From contig JAEWBG010000066.1 of assembly GCA_023391335.1 (NCBI GenBank), positions 1 to 32,672 of the forward strand: DNA of 32,672 bases, given 5' to 3'. Numbering within the stretch: position 1 is the stretch's first letter; every line of letters starts with the position of its first letter. A model generated the notes under the pieces. It ran no database searches. It had not been told where the DNA came from and saw only the letters and a list, made by a program, of their open reading frames with translations. Of the stretch, positions 15,142 to 24,492 are shown piece by piece. The stretch comes from Pseudomonadota bacterium. Its GTDB lineage: Bacteria > Pseudomonadota > Gammaproteobacteria > Steroidobacterales > Steroidobacteraceae. The position numbers were made by a program, and so were the translations under genes.

Positions 15142-17547
15142 TCATTGTCCGGAGGTGCAGTTTCGATTCATCGCTTGTCGAGCGAGGGCTAGCGCATGCT
15201 CTTGGTCCAGCTTCGATAGCCGCCCGGCCGCGCGAATGACTTCGAACGTTTCAATCGCGGAGGAATAGTCTTCGCACGCAGCTTTTGCGAACCCAGCGTC
15301 GGCTCGCACATCGGCCAACATCGCCGATGCGATTGCATAGTCGCGTGCTGCACCCCAGTTCTCAGGCGCCTTCTGCCATTTCTCCTGTCGTATGCGGGCG
15401 GACTTCTCGAGTACCGGAATCGCCTCCTCATATCGATGCAGCGCCGCAAGGGCCTGCGCGTGTGCGTTGGCGACAATGTCGAGACGGCGAGCGAGATCGG
15501 CGTCTTCAGGATCGAGTGCCGTCAATTGCTCAAAGATTGCGTGACCCTTCGCAAGGATCGATTCCGCCTCAGCCTCATTGTGAAGTTCGATCAACGTCGT
15601 CCCTAACTGCCACGCCGCCGTACCGAGAGCGCGCTGCAGGGCTACGTCATGAGGCGAGTTCGCACATAGTTTCGCGAGAACGTCGTATTCGTCGCGATAG
15701 GAACGCTCGGCAGCAGGCACATCGCCTGCGTAGTAAATACTCTCGGCGAGAATATCCAACAGCCGAGCGCGCTGTAGTACCTGCTTACGGTCGGTTGGCG
15801 AATCCGGCGCGAGGTGTTCAAGTGCGTTGCGTGCGATTGCAATTGCTTGCTGATACTGCCCCTGCCATTGCAGAGTCGCAGCTTGCTGAACTGCGAAATC
15901 GATCTGCAGCCATCGTACGCGCGCATCATGCGGTGCTTTGGCGCGTGCCGCCTCGAGATACGCTTTGCACGCATCCAGTGCGCTCTGTGCCTCCGCCAGG
16001 TTCTGATCGAGATCGGAAGCGATGCGAGCGCGGGTTAATTGCAGCGTTGCAAGGACGATGAATTGGTTGGCCTGTTCGGTCGCATCGATCGATAGTGACT
16101 GCGCTAAGCGAATGGCGCGTGCGAGATTCTCCCGGCCCTGGCGCGACTGCTGCAAATTGGCCGTGCCCGGCTGTGCCTGCACCTGTGCGAGGCGGCGCAA
16201 TCCCTCGATGACTTCCAACTGCACAGCCAACGGTGCGGCCGGATCGTGAGCGAGCCGATCGAGATATTGCTGAGCCGCGTCAGCGATATCGCGCCGCAGA
16301 GCCAGCGATCGCGGCACACTTTCCAGCCGATCGTAGATGTCGAACAGCACATCGTGCGACAACTGGCGAGCGTCAGAGAATCTTTCGTCCGCACGCAATC
16401 GCGCCTGTTCGGCTCGTTGATACAGCACCGCCAACGCAATTGCGGAACCTAGTAGGCCCACGGCGCCGACGAGTGTCGTTGTGAACGCCAAGCGATGTCT
16501 CGCGAACAGTTTGGCCGTCGCGTAGCCGAAGCCGCCCGCGTGTGCCGTTACCGGCCGGCGATCCAGCCATCGATGAATATCTCTGCGCAGCGCTTCGACG
16601 GACGCATAGCGCGACTCCGCTTCCTGCTCTCGCGCCTTGCGATAGATCGAGCGGATGTCTCTTGGCACAACAGACGTTCTATCGATCAGCTCTTCCAGCA
16701 AGACGCCCAGCGAATACACATCGTCGGCAGTGGTCGGCGGCTCGCCCCGCTGACGCGCCGGGCTTGCGTAGGCTTCGGTGAGTCCAACGGGAGCGCTGCG
16801 TTGCTCGCTGGCGTTCGCGATGTGGGCCACGCCGAAGTCGAGGAGTTTCACGCTGCCATCTTCCGTCACCAGAATGTTGGTGGGCTTGATGTCGGCGTGA
16901 ACGACCAAGCGAGAATGCGCGTATTGGAGCGCGGCGCAGATCTGCATGAACAGTCTCAGCGTCTCGGCGAGTGTGAGCTGCTGCTCCTTCGCATAGGTCG
17001 TGATCGGACGCCCTCGCACCAGCTCCATGACGAAGTACGAGTAGCCGTCCTCGGTGATGCCGCCATCAAAGAGTTGCGCAATGTTGCGATGGTGTAGCCG
17101 CGCCAAAATTTGCCGCTCGCGAGCGAATTGCTCTTGCAGCAAGTTCGACAGCAGTGTGCGATTCATGAGCTTGATCGCCACCGAGTGCTCGAACATGCCG
17201 TCGATTCGTTCGGCAGCGAAGACACGCCCCATCCCGCCGCGTCCCAATAACTCGCCGATGCGATAGGGCCCGATCCGTTCCGGTGGAGGCGTCTGCAGTC
17301 CCGAAGCCGCCATGGGTAATGCGGTTGGCAAGTCCACATTCTCGGCCGCGCGCAGCAGATCGATGGCGTCGTTGAGAATCGTGCGATCCGACGCCGTGCG
17401 TTCGCGCAAGAACCGCTCGCGTGCGGGTCCTGGATGTTCCAGTGCCGCTTCGACGAGTTCGAGAATGTGTTTTTCGCGAGCGAGATCCACGGCGGATCGA
17501 GTCAGCTTGCAGCTGGGCTGGTCTGATTGATGTCGCGTAACAGCCAT
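15142..17547 (-). CDS. Membrane-anchored serine/threonine protein kinase with TPR region
   Basis: An 801-residue protein. The kinase domain (about 93-335) follows an N-terminal helical stretch: glycine loop GRGGMG (102-107), Lys126 in VAIKLM, catalytic loop HADIKPTN (217-224, Ala where HRD kinases have Arg), and DFG (237-239). One membrane segment (about 353-376) separates it from a long helical C-terminus with TPR-like repeats (about 400-790), probably periplasmic and protein-binding. The ATG at 17547 overlaps the sigma-factor gene by 46 bases; an ATG 18 bases further upstream (17565) is possible. The HRD-to-HAD change is the non-RD kinase pattern and may remove activation-loop control. The sigma overlap predicts one operon and a joint signalling role. 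Confidence 0.9.
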   Translation of the reverse strand: MAVTRHQSDQPSCKLTRSAVDLAREKHILELVEAALEHPGPARERFLRERTASDRTILNDAIDLLRAAENVDLPTALPMAASGLQTPPPERIGPYRIGELLGRGGMGRVFAAERIDGMFEHSVAIKLMNRTLLSNLLQEQFARERQILARLHHRNIAQLFDGGITEDGYSYFVMELVRGRPITTYAKEQQLTLAETLRLFMQICAALQYAHSRLVVHADIKPTNILVTEDGSVKLLDFGVAHIANASEQRSAPVGLTEAYASPARQRGEPPTTADDVYSLGVLLEELIDRTSVVPRDIRSIYRKAREQEAESRYASVEALRRDIHRWLDRRPVTAHAGGFGYATAKLFARHRLAFTTTLVGAVGLLGSAIALAVLYQRAEQARLRADERFSDARQLSHDVLFDIYDRLESVPRSLALRRDIADAAQQYLDRLAHDPAAPLAVQLEVIEGLRRLAQVQAQPGTANLQQSRQGRENLARAIRLAQSLSIDATEQANQFIVLATLQLTRARIASDLDQNLAEAQSALDACKAYLEAARAKAPHDARVRWLQIDFAVQQAATLQWQGQYQQAIAIARNALEHLAPDSPTDRKQVLQRARLLDILAESIYYAGDVPAAERSYRDEYDVLAKLCANSPHDVALQRALGTAAWQLGTTLIELHNEAEAESILAKGHAIFEQLTALDPEDADLARRLDIVANAHAQALAALHRYEEAIPVLEKSARIRQEKWQKAPENWGAARDYAIASAMLADVRADAGFAKAACEDYSSAIETFEVIRAAGRLSKLDQEHALALARQAMNRNCTSGQ

Positions 17548-18083
17548 GCTCGCGCCACGTCCCACTGCCGCTTCACTGTCGCTGCGGAGATTCCCAGCGA
17601 ATCTGCCGTTTCCTCGATGCTGAGCCCGGCAAAGAATCGCAGTTCCACCAGTCGCGCCCGTTCAGGCGAGACGGCAGCGAGGCGATCGAGTGAGCGATCC
17701 AGTTTTTCGAGATCCAGATTGATCGTCGCGACGCCGGGATCGAACAACGTGGTGATGATCGGCGGCAGTTGGCGCTTGTCCGCGCGGAAGCGGCGCACCT
17801 CATCCAGCAATGCCTGTCGCATGACGGTGGCTGACGTCGCAAGAAAATGAGCGCGGTCCTTCCACTGCATTACATCGAGCTTGAGCACGCGGATCGCAGC
17901 TTCGTTAGCCAGCTCAGTGGGCTGCATGTGCAACGAGGCGGAATCGCCTGCCAACATGCGACGCGCTAACGTGCGCAGCTCCGCGTAACACAGCTCGAGC
18001 AAGCGATCCCGCGCGGTCGCCGTCCCCGCACGAGCTTCGTTCCACAGGTCCACTGCTTGCGACTGTGGATTGAGCTCATTCAT
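17502..18083 (-). CDS. ECF-like RNA polymerase sigma factor (kinase-linked type)
   Basis: A 193-residue sigma factor with sigma-2 (about 10-95, including LLELCYAELRTLARRMLA and ELANEAAIRVLKLD...WKDRAHFLATSATVMRQALLDEVR) and sigma-4 (about 130-185, VSPERARLVELRFFAGLSIEETADSLGISAATVKRQWDVARAWL, a clear helix-turn-helix). This variant typically sits beside a Ser/Thr kinase, as here, where the 3' end overlaps the kinase start. I place the start at ATG 18083 (MNELNPQSQ); an open frame extends upstream to 18293 but has no family similarity. No anti-sigma factor is evident; the kinase may supply control. Its target promoters are unknown. Confidence 0.9.
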   Translation of the reverse strand: MNELNPQSQAVDLWNEARAGTATARDRLLELCYAELRTLARRMLAGDSASLHMQPTELANEAAIRVLKLDVMQWKDRAHFLATSATVMRQALLDEVRRFRADKRQLPPIITTLFDPGVATINLDLEKLDRSLDRLAAVSPERARLVELRFFAGLSIEETADSLGISAATVKRQWDVARAWLLRDINQTSPAAS

Positions 18084-18302
18084 GCGCGAGAACGTCCGCG
18101 ATCGAACGCGCCATTGCAATCGCCGAAGACGAGAAGGGTTGCTGCCACCCGATGTGCTCCATTGCGCCGCGTGCTTCTGCACGCGCGTGCAGAGCATCAT
18201 CGCGATGTTAGCAGTCGAGGCAATGCGCATGTAGCCGACGCAATTCACAACACACCATCTTCCGATTGCGACGGACATCCCTGTCCGGCCCACTGTCTTG
18301 AA

Positions 18303-21182
18303 TCAGAACGTCACAGTGACCGTCACTGTCATGTCGAAGAAGCGGCTTTGCATCCATGCAGTCGCTCCGCCCGGGTCCGGTCCAATGTAATCAGGGCCGC
18401 CGCTGAAGTAGGCACCGCCGCGATCTTCCCATCCCGTGTACGAGGCAGGGGGTGGCGTGAACCCGGAGGTGTAGGGGAATGTGAGACCGCCTGCGGGATC
18501 GCCAGTGGGATCGTTGAGTTGGACCGAGTAAGCCTTTGCGCCGCTGATCTTCGGCACGATGGTTCGCATAATGACCCAGCCGCGCGTGGTGCCCGGCTCG
18601 GGCGTGACTTCAATGGTCCAACTGCCTGCAAACGTCATGGTGCGCAGATCCTTGCGAACACGAACGACGCGTGTGACAGGTCGCACGTTCACCGTGTAGC
18701 CGTTATCTCCGGGCACTTCGACATGCGCCGATACGGTGAACAGTGCAGTGTCTTCGCTGGATCCGGAAGAGAACTGCACCATGCTGTAGCGAGCGTCCGT
18801 ATCGCCGGCAACTCTCGTCATGCTGCCGGTGCCCGAGTGCAGCCAATCCCAAGTCACGCGCGCGCCTACGGGTAATGCCTCGGCGAAGCCGGCGGTGATG
18901 CCAACGGTCGTGTCAGTCGGTACTTCATCGGGTACCGAGAGAAATTGGATGTTGAATGGCTGTTTGATCGTGACATCCGCGGTCGCACTTGCAACGTCGA
19001 CGCGTCGAGGGTCGCCAGTCTGCGGATCTGGCGTGGTGTAGAACGCCGTGACCCGAATCGTTTCGGTTTCTCCGCCGGTAAGGCCGTCGCGACCGGCATA
19101 GGTGGCGCTTGCCGACGAACTTGTCGCTGTCGTCTGCGATGTTGAGGTACTGGATCCCTCTTGCGTGGTAATGCTGCCGAATTCACTCGGGCAGCTCCAT
19201 TCGTACGCCAGCGCACTCGGTGTCGTCGGTTCAGGAGTGATCGTGAACGTGAACTGCTGAGAGCCGCCTACGCGTTCGATCAACGCCGATGCCGGACTCA
19301 GCACTGCCTGCGTATCATCCATTGAGATTTCGCCTGTCGCTTTGCCGAGCGACTTGCGGCTTCCGTCTTCGCGCACCTGAAACACTTCGACGCCGACCGT
19401 CAAGGTGCCTTCGGTCGAGGGCGTCGTTGCGAGCACTACGTGATCGACCTGCGTGTCGAGATTGCGGCCCGTCTGGCCAGCGCGATCGTCTAGCGATGCG
19501 TGCTCGTTGCCCGTCAGTCTCCACACATACGCGAGCTGGATATCCTGCGGGGCACCGGTGAGTCGCGCGGTCAACGTTAGTTCGGCTCCCTTGCTGAGTT
19601 GCGCGGAGCTCGGGCTAATCGCAACTTTGGGTGCAAGCAACGTGGCGTTGAAGAGCGTCGCCTTATCGCCGTTGTGAACGTCGCGGTACTGCGCCGTGGT
19701 GTCGGCAATCCCTGCAACAACATTCACTGCGAATAACACGCGCAGCGTTGCGTGAAACGCAAGGGCTCGCGCACGAGTGACATTGCCTGCTGCGATGTTG
19801 GCAGCAAGTTGCGCATTTGCTTTCTGGGTAAGATTGGATGCCCAAGCACGTAGCAGAGGATCTTCGACGATATTTAACGGGGCGCGTGTCAGATATACAA
19901 GCCACGCTCTCACCCCGGGAAGCAAGGCCGAGCCCGCATAGGCTTGATCGATCAAGGCGAGTGCATCGCCGCTGGCGGCGGCGCGAACGGCGGCGAGCGT
20001 CGCATTGAATTCAACACTGGAGTAGGCGATGCCGCCAAAGCCGAGCGCTTCGAGGATTGCGCCTGAGACCATCTCGAACTGCGTCGCAGCGTACATGTCC
20101 CGCAGCTCTTGGCGCCAAGGCTCGCGCTCCAGCGAATAGCGAACCTCCAGAAAAGAGGCAGGCTCGGGCTGATCGTAAACAGGTGTGAGATAAACGATCT
20201 CGTAAAACGTGCGTTCCGAGCCGGACTGCATCGTCAATGGAATCACTGCCGACGTTGTGGGGCTCCAAGGAGCGGTGCCATCCAAAATGTCCGACAACGC
20301 ATGCAACACGGTTAGCGACTCAGTCGAGGACACTTCGATCGGTTCGCCGACTCGCTCGGCCAGCGCCAGATCGAAGCGTTCGCCGCCCTCGGGCGTGTAG
20401 CCGACCTTATAGACATGAATGATGCCGCGGCGGCGCTTGTTATTCGTGACCGTAAATCCTGGAGTCTCATCGGATTGATTGACGGCGATGCCATTTACCT
20501 CACCGCTCGGGTCGATGAGCATCATGGGCTGAACGTCGGTATCCATTGCGTTGGAGCGCCGCGTCAGCAGCTTGTGCACGGCACTTGAACTCGAAGCCTT
20601 TGCTGATGCGACCGCAGCTTGCACTGAAGCAACGATGGCAGCGTCTGGCTCATCGATCGCGAATGCATTCGCAGCCAGTCGCTCTTTGACCGTAGCGGCA
20701 ACCGACTCTGTGATCGGGTCGGCAGCAATCGCATCGTAAAGGCGTGCGCGGTCGATGGGCGTGAACTGCGATCCGTTAAGTGCGAGGAAGAGCAGCGCCT
20801 CGGCGCTCGAGCGAGCGTTGAGCGTCTGTCCGGACACGCCGGGTTTGAAATACCCGAGCAGAACCAACTTGCCATCGCTGCTCATTGCCTGCACGAGCGA
20901 GAGCGACGTGTCGAGCGTATTGGCTGCAAATGTGCTTCCGGTGAGCTTTGCTTCCCCGCCATTGCTGACAATCGTGATATCGCTTGCTGTCACCGAAGCG
21001 GGCAGCTCGATGCTGCCTTTCACTTGCGGGCCGGCAGGTTGTTCCCCGCTCGATCTAGGCGGCGGTGCGCTACTGCCCCCACCACCGCCGCACGCGGCCA
21101 GTCCAAGCGCGACTATTAATAATGAGAGGACCGAGAGGGGTGCCCGAGGGATACGAGGACCAATGCGCGTATTTGTTGTCAT
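18303..21182 (-). CDS. Large lipoprotein with Ig/PKD-like domains, function unknown
   Basis: A 959-residue exported protein with a lipobox (LGLAAC, Cys31) followed by a Gly/Ser-rich spacer, so lipid-anchored. No enzymatic motif was found. The N-terminal half is helix-rich; the C-terminal half shows at least three beta-sandwich-like repeats (VAISPSSAQLSKGAELTLTARLTG..YVWRL; AVLSPASALIERVGGSQQFTFTITPEPTTPSALAYEWSC; and one near IQFLSVPDEVPTDTTVGITAGFAEA). These read as PKD/Ig-like modules used for adhesion or surface display. The ATG at 21182 gives the cleanest signal sequence. It lies upstream of, and in the same direction as, the sigma-kinase pair, with 219 bp between. A weak stem (18272-18287) follows its stop. 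Confidence 0.75.
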   Translation of the reverse strand: MTTNTRIGPRIPRAPLSVLSLLIVALGLAACGGGGGSSAPPPRSSGEQPAGPQVKGSIELPASVTASDITIVSNGGEAKLTGSTFAANTLDTSLSLVQAMSSDGKLVLLGYFKPGVSGQTLNARSSAEALLFLALNGSQFTPIDRARLYDAIAADPITESVAATVKERLAANAFAIDEPDAAIVASVQAAVASAKASSSSAVHKLLTRRSNAMDTDVQPMMLIDPSGEVNGIAVNQSDETPGFTVTNNKRRRGIIHVYKVGYTPEGGERFDLALAERVGEPIEVSSTESLTVLHALSDILDGTAPWSPTTSAVIPLTMQSGSERTFYEIVYLTPVYDQPEPASFLEVRYSLEREPWRQELRDMYAATQFEMVSGAILEALGFGGIAYSSVEFNATLAAVRAAASGDALALIDQAYAGSALLPGVRAWLVYLTRAPLNIVEDPLLRAWASNLTQKANAQLAANIAAGNVTRARALAFHATLRVLFAVNVVAGIADTTAQYRDVHNGDKATLFNATLLAPKVAISPSSAQLSKGAELTLTARLTGAPQDIQLAYVWRLTGNEHASLDDRAGQTGRNLDTQVDHVVLATTPSTEGTLTVGVEVFQVREDGSRKSLGKATGEISMDDTQAVLSPASALIERVGGSQQFTFTITPEPTTPSALAYEWSCPSEFGSITTQEGSSTSTSQTTATSSSASATYAGRDGLTGGETETIRVTAFYTTPDPQTGDPRRVDVASATADVTIKQPFNIQFLSVPDEVPTDTTVGITAGFAEALPVGARVTWDWLHSGTGSMTRVAGDTDARYSMVQFSSGSSEDTALFTVSAHVEVPGDNGYTVNVRPVTRVVRVRKDLRTMTFAGSWTIEVTPEPGTTRGWVIMRTIVPKISGAKAYSVQLNDPTGDPAGGLTFPYTSGFTPPPASYTGWEDRGGAYFSGGPDYIGPDPGGATAWMQSRFFDMTVTVTVTF

Positions 21183-21344
21183 AAACCAGAGGGATGAGTT
21201 CGTGCCCACTGGTATAGGCGTAATGCCCGGAAAGGCGGCTCAAAAAAAGAACGAAGCTGGTACGGGGCGATGATACCGGGAAGCCGCGTCAATCTCTGCG
21301 GGGCTCATGGAATTGAACCCAGCGCGTGACAGGCTCGCAAAACA

Positions 21345-21368
21345 AAACGGCGCCCGCAGGCGCCGTTT
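21345..21368 (-). terminator. Intrinsic terminator of the PEP-CTERM gene
   Basis: AAACGGCGCC/GGCGCCGTTT form a perfect 10-bp stem with a 4-base loop. On the minus strand it is followed by TGTTTTGC, giving a T-rich tail that begins within the stem. It lies 21 bases after the gene's stop. Confidence 0.88.
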
Positions 21369-21388
21369 AGAGTCACGTAGCTGGCCGC

Positions 21389-21994
21389 CTAGCGTCTTCG
21401 CTTGCGCGCAAGGCGTAGACCAAACAGACCGGCCGCGAACATTCCGAGGGATGCGGGTTCGGGTACCGACGTTGGTCGAACCGACCACGCGATCGAACCA
21501 TTCATCCAGCCAACTGCGCTTGAGGAATGCAATCCTGCAACGTTGCCTTGCGCGGATGAAGCGGGGAAGGTGACAAGCCAGAAGTCTGTTGGCCCGTGCG
21601 AACTGATCCATGCGAGACCTGGGTCCCCCGGCTGCTGCGGATTGGCTCCTAAGGACCAGGCTGATAGCCCTCCGTTTGCATCGAAGGTCAAAGAGAATAG
21701 AAGAGCCGATGTTTCCGTCCAAGTCTCGCCCAACCAGCTAAATTGCAGATCCCTCACCGATCTGCCCGCATTCTCGTCGTGGAAGGTTCCGATCGAATCA
21801 TCGAACACGAAAGAGCCGTTGCCGGTCGCTCCTGTGTTGTATCCGTTGTAGGTGCTAGCGAAGAAGTTGTTATTGCCGTCGAACCCCGTCGTGGCAGTGA
21901 CCGTGAAGTCCACTACGACCGGTATAGCGCATGCGCTATGGGCAATCGCAGCTCCGACCGTCAACAGCAGCAGCTGGCTGAGTTTCCTAATCAT
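21389..21994 (-). CDS. PEP-CTERM sorting domain protein
   Basis: A 201-residue exported protein. The signal peptide is MIRKLSQLLLLTVGAAIAHSACA, the mature region is Gly, Asn and Ser rich with beta-strand character (FDGNNNFFASTYNGYNTGATGNGSFVFDDS), and the C-terminus is VPEPASLGMFAAGLFGLRLARKRRR. This is a textbook PEP-CTERM tripartite signal: PEP motif, hydrophobic segment, basic end. Such proteins are processed by exosortase and usually belong to extracellular matrix in Gram-negative bacteria; no exosortase gene is in this window. The start at 21994 has GAGGGAG well placed upstream; a further in-frame ATG at 22051 is less likely. Its specific role is unknown. Confidence 0.92.
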   Translation of the reverse strand: MIRKLSQLLLLTVGAAIAHSACAIPVVVDFTVTATTGFDGNNNFFASTYNGYNTGATGNGSFVFDDSIGTFHDENAGRSVRDLQFSWLGETWTETSALLFSLTFDANGGLSAWSLGANPQQPGDPGLAWISSHGPTDFWLVTFPASSAQGNVAGLHSSSAVGWMNGSIAWSVRPTSVPEPASLGMFAAGLFGLRLARKRRR

Positions 21995-22182
21995 CCTAAC
22001 TCCCTCGCGGCTATCGCCGCTTGTTATTCGAAAATGTCCGTTGCTGGGCAAATGTATCTCAGGGCTCTGATACTGTCAGCGAAAATTAGCAGCAGCTGTC
22101 AAGCGGACCGACAATCCGTCTGGGGGCGTCGCCCATCGCCAAGGCGAGTACGTGGCTGAGCGTTTCAACGTGGCTAGTTAGA

Positions 22183-23787
22183 ATGACCGAGCATTTCCAA
22201 TCCAAGGCACTCATGATTCCTTTCACGTTCACTAGCGCAGTTGTTGCGATTGGATTTGCCGCTCCGCTGGCTTTTGCAAGCGAGGTACAGGCATCTCAGC
22301 CTCCCGCCAAAACCATCGACCAAATCCTGCCTCTCGTGAATCAGTACTGCGGGGCGTGTCATCTCGTGCCGCGGCCGGATGTCCTGCCGAAAAGAAGTTG
22401 GCCGGCGGTGATTAAAACGATGGAGGAGATCGCGCAAGATCGAATGCATCGTGCATTCATTCCTGAAGATGCGATGCGCGACATCACGGCGTTCTACTAC
22501 GGAAGTGCGCCGGAAGAGTTGCCGATGCTGCCGTACATCGATGAGACGCCGGCAAGCCGGACCTTCGTTGCCAAAGACGTCGCGACACGTTCGGCGCTTC
22601 CGTTCATTACCAACATCAATGCGATGAAGCTGAGCAAGCGCGATCCGCTGGAATTTCTGATCTGCGATGGCGAGGCCAAGAAAGTGATCTTGCTCAGCCA
22701 GGCTCGCAAGGGATGGAAGGAGGCGGCGCTGGCGGATATCGACGTGCCCGTTCATACCCAAGTGTTAGATGCCGATGACGATGGGGACTCGGACATCTTG
22801 GCTGCCGATCTGGGAATGTTGCCGCCTGATCCTTCGCTGGTGGGCAAGTTGTTCTTGCTCAGGCAAATCGCGCCGGGCAAGTTCGAGAAAGATTTGATCC
22901 GTGATGGCTTAGGACGCGTTGCCGATGCGCGGATGCTGGATCTAGATGGCGACGGCGATTTCGACATTGCAGTTGCTGTTTTTGGGGGTGGGGATGTCGG
23001 CGAAGTGGTGTGGCTCGAGAACATGGGAACGAACCAAACACCGCGCTACCAGCCGCACCAGCTGTTGAAAGTGAGCGGCGCGATCGATGTTTCGCCGGTG
23101 GACTTGAACCAGGACGGCAAAATCGATCTGGTTAGCCTGATCGCGCAAGAACACGAGATGGTGGTCGGGTTCGTAGGGAACGGCAAAGGCGAATTCGAAG
23201 AGCAGTTGCTCGCACGCGCCCCGCATCCGATGTACGGTTCAACCAGTCTGCAACCCGTGGACTTGGATCGCGATGGCGACATGGATTTGCTGTTCACCAA
23301 CGGCGATGCATTCGATGCGCAGACGGATCCGAAGCCTTATCACGGCGTGCAATGGTTGGAGAACAAAGGCGAGTTGAACTTCGAATATCACGACATCGGC
23401 CGCTTCTACGGTGCATCCAGTGCCGCGGCAGGGGACTTAGATGGTGATGGTGATCTCGATGTCGTCGTCAGTAGCTGGGTGAGTTTCTGGAACGATCCGA
23501 AACGCCAAAGCTTGGCGTGGTACGAGAACGATGGGCATCAAAACTTTGCGCCGCATTCCATCGGCAACAGCCCGCCGGGTTTGGTCTCCTTGCAATTGAT
23601 CGATGCGAATGGGGATGGTGCTTTGGATATCGTGGCCGGTGCGCTGAGGATGGATTTGTTGCTCGCCAAGCTTGGATATAGCTACAAAGCATCGAGGTTG
23701 TTTCCACCGCCCAGTAAGGACGGACTTTATTCGCGCGTGTTGGTATTCGAAAACGTGCCGACCGCTCACATACAGGATCGCAAATGA
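22183..23787 (+). CDS. Exported FG-GAP/VCBS repeat protein with a CxxCH haem motif
   Basis: A 534-residue exported protein. A signal sequence (hydrophobic stretch MIPFTFTSAVVAIGFAAPLAFA) is followed by CGACH (56-60), a covalent haem c attachment site. The remainder is a beta-propeller-like array of FG-GAP/VCBS repeats with DxDxDGDxD calcium-type loops (DADDDGDSDI, DLDGDGDFDI, DLNQDGKIDL, DLDRDGDMDL, DLDGDGDLDV, DANGDGALDI). A periplasmic haem-bearing, Ca-binding protein is likely; an electron-transfer role is inferred. A start at 22213 is better supported by AAGG upstream but drops the only Lys before the hydrophobic core. Its last four bases overlap the next gene's start (ATGA). Confidence 0.85.
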   Translation: MTEHFQSKALMIPFTFTSAVVAIGFAAPLAFASEVQASQPPAKTIDQILPLVNQYCGACHLVPRPDVLPKRSWPAVIKTMEEIAQDRMHRAFIPEDAMRDITAFYYGSAPEELPMLPYIDETPASRTFVAKDVATRSALPFITNINAMKLSKRDPLEFLICDGEAKKVILLSQARKGWKEAALADIDVPVHTQVLDADDDGDSDILAADLGMLPPDPSLVGKLFLLRQIAPGKFEKDLIRDGLGRVADARMLDLDGDGDFDIAVAVFGGGDVGEVVWLENMGTNQTPRYQPHQLLKVSGAIDVSPVDLNQDGKIDLVSLIAQEHEMVVGFVGNGKGEFEEQLLARAPHPMYGSTSLQPVDLDRDGDMDLLFTNGDAFDAQTDPKPYHGVQWLENKGELNFEYHDIGRFYGASSAAAGDLDGDGDLDVVVSSWVSFWNDPKRQSLAWYENDGHQNFAPHSIGNSPPGLVSLQLIDANGDGALDIVAGALRMDLLLAKLGYSYKASRLFPPPSKDGLYSRVLVFENVPTAHIQDRK

Positions 23788-24419
23788 CAGCAGTTCAGAT
23801 TGTCGGCCGCAGCAGTTCGCACTACACCCGCTTTCCGCGCCTCTTCGCGGAGGAATTGAGCGTCCCATACGAACTCGTCGTGATTCACGACATGACGGCG
23901 CTCGGGCCGGAGGTGTACGCCAGCAATCCGGCGCTCAAGCAACCGATCCTGCGGCGTAATGGCACTGTGCTGTTCGGGGCACAGAATATTTGTCGAGCGC
24001 TGGCGGAAATGTCGACAAAGCCGCTCGAAATCGTTTGGCCCGAGGACGTTCGCGATGATCTGTCGCGCAACGCTCAGGAACTCGTCTGGCATTGCATGAG
24101 TGCGCAAGTGCAATTGGTGATGGGTACAGTCGTGAGCAAGCTCCCCGCGGACAACGTGTACTTCACCAAAGCGCGTGCGGGGATCGAGAACTCGCTCAAG
24201 TGGCTAGATACACATCTAGCGGATGTGCTGCGCGCGTTACCGGCGCGTCGCGATCTGAGCAACTTCGAAGCTTCGCTGTTCTGCTTGATCGAACACTTCG
24301 TGTTTCGGCAAACCATTCCAGTGGAGTCTTATCGTCAGCTAGGCGGTTTCGTGCGCGAGTTCGGCCAGCGCGCATCCGCGAAGAACACTACGTATCGAGT
24401 GGATCCTCCGCCGAAGTGA
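23784..24419 (+). CDS. Glutathione S-transferase-like protein
   Basis: A 211-residue protein with a thioredoxin-like N-terminal half (about 1-80: VQIVGRSSSHYTRFPRLFAEELSVPYELVVIHDM, then NPALKQPILRRNGTVLFGAQNICRALA) and an all-helical C-terminal half, the GST layout. The expected Ser/Tyr of the GSH site may be one of the residues in GRSSSHYTR; the cis-Pro motif (KQPILR) is present. The reaction and substrate are unknown. Its ATG overlaps the preceding haem-motif gene's stop (ATGA), so the two are translationally coupled, which is an odd pairing of an exported cytochrome-like protein with a cytosolic GST. Confidence 0.75.
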   Translation: MTAVQIVGRSSSHYTRFPRLFAEELSVPYELVVIHDMTALGPEVYASNPALKQPILRRNGTVLFGAQNICRALAEMSTKPLEIVWPEDVRDDLSRNAQELVWHCMSAQVQLVMGTVVSKLPADNVYFTKARAGIENSLKWLDTHLADVLRALPARRDLSNFEASLFCLIEHFVFRQTIPVESYRQLGGFVREFGQRASAKNTTYRVDPPPK

Positions 24420-24492
24420 TGTCGGCACCTTAATCTGTGCGACGCCTTCGTTGGAGTAGCATCGCCGCGCCACTACGCGGCCCTCCATTGCG

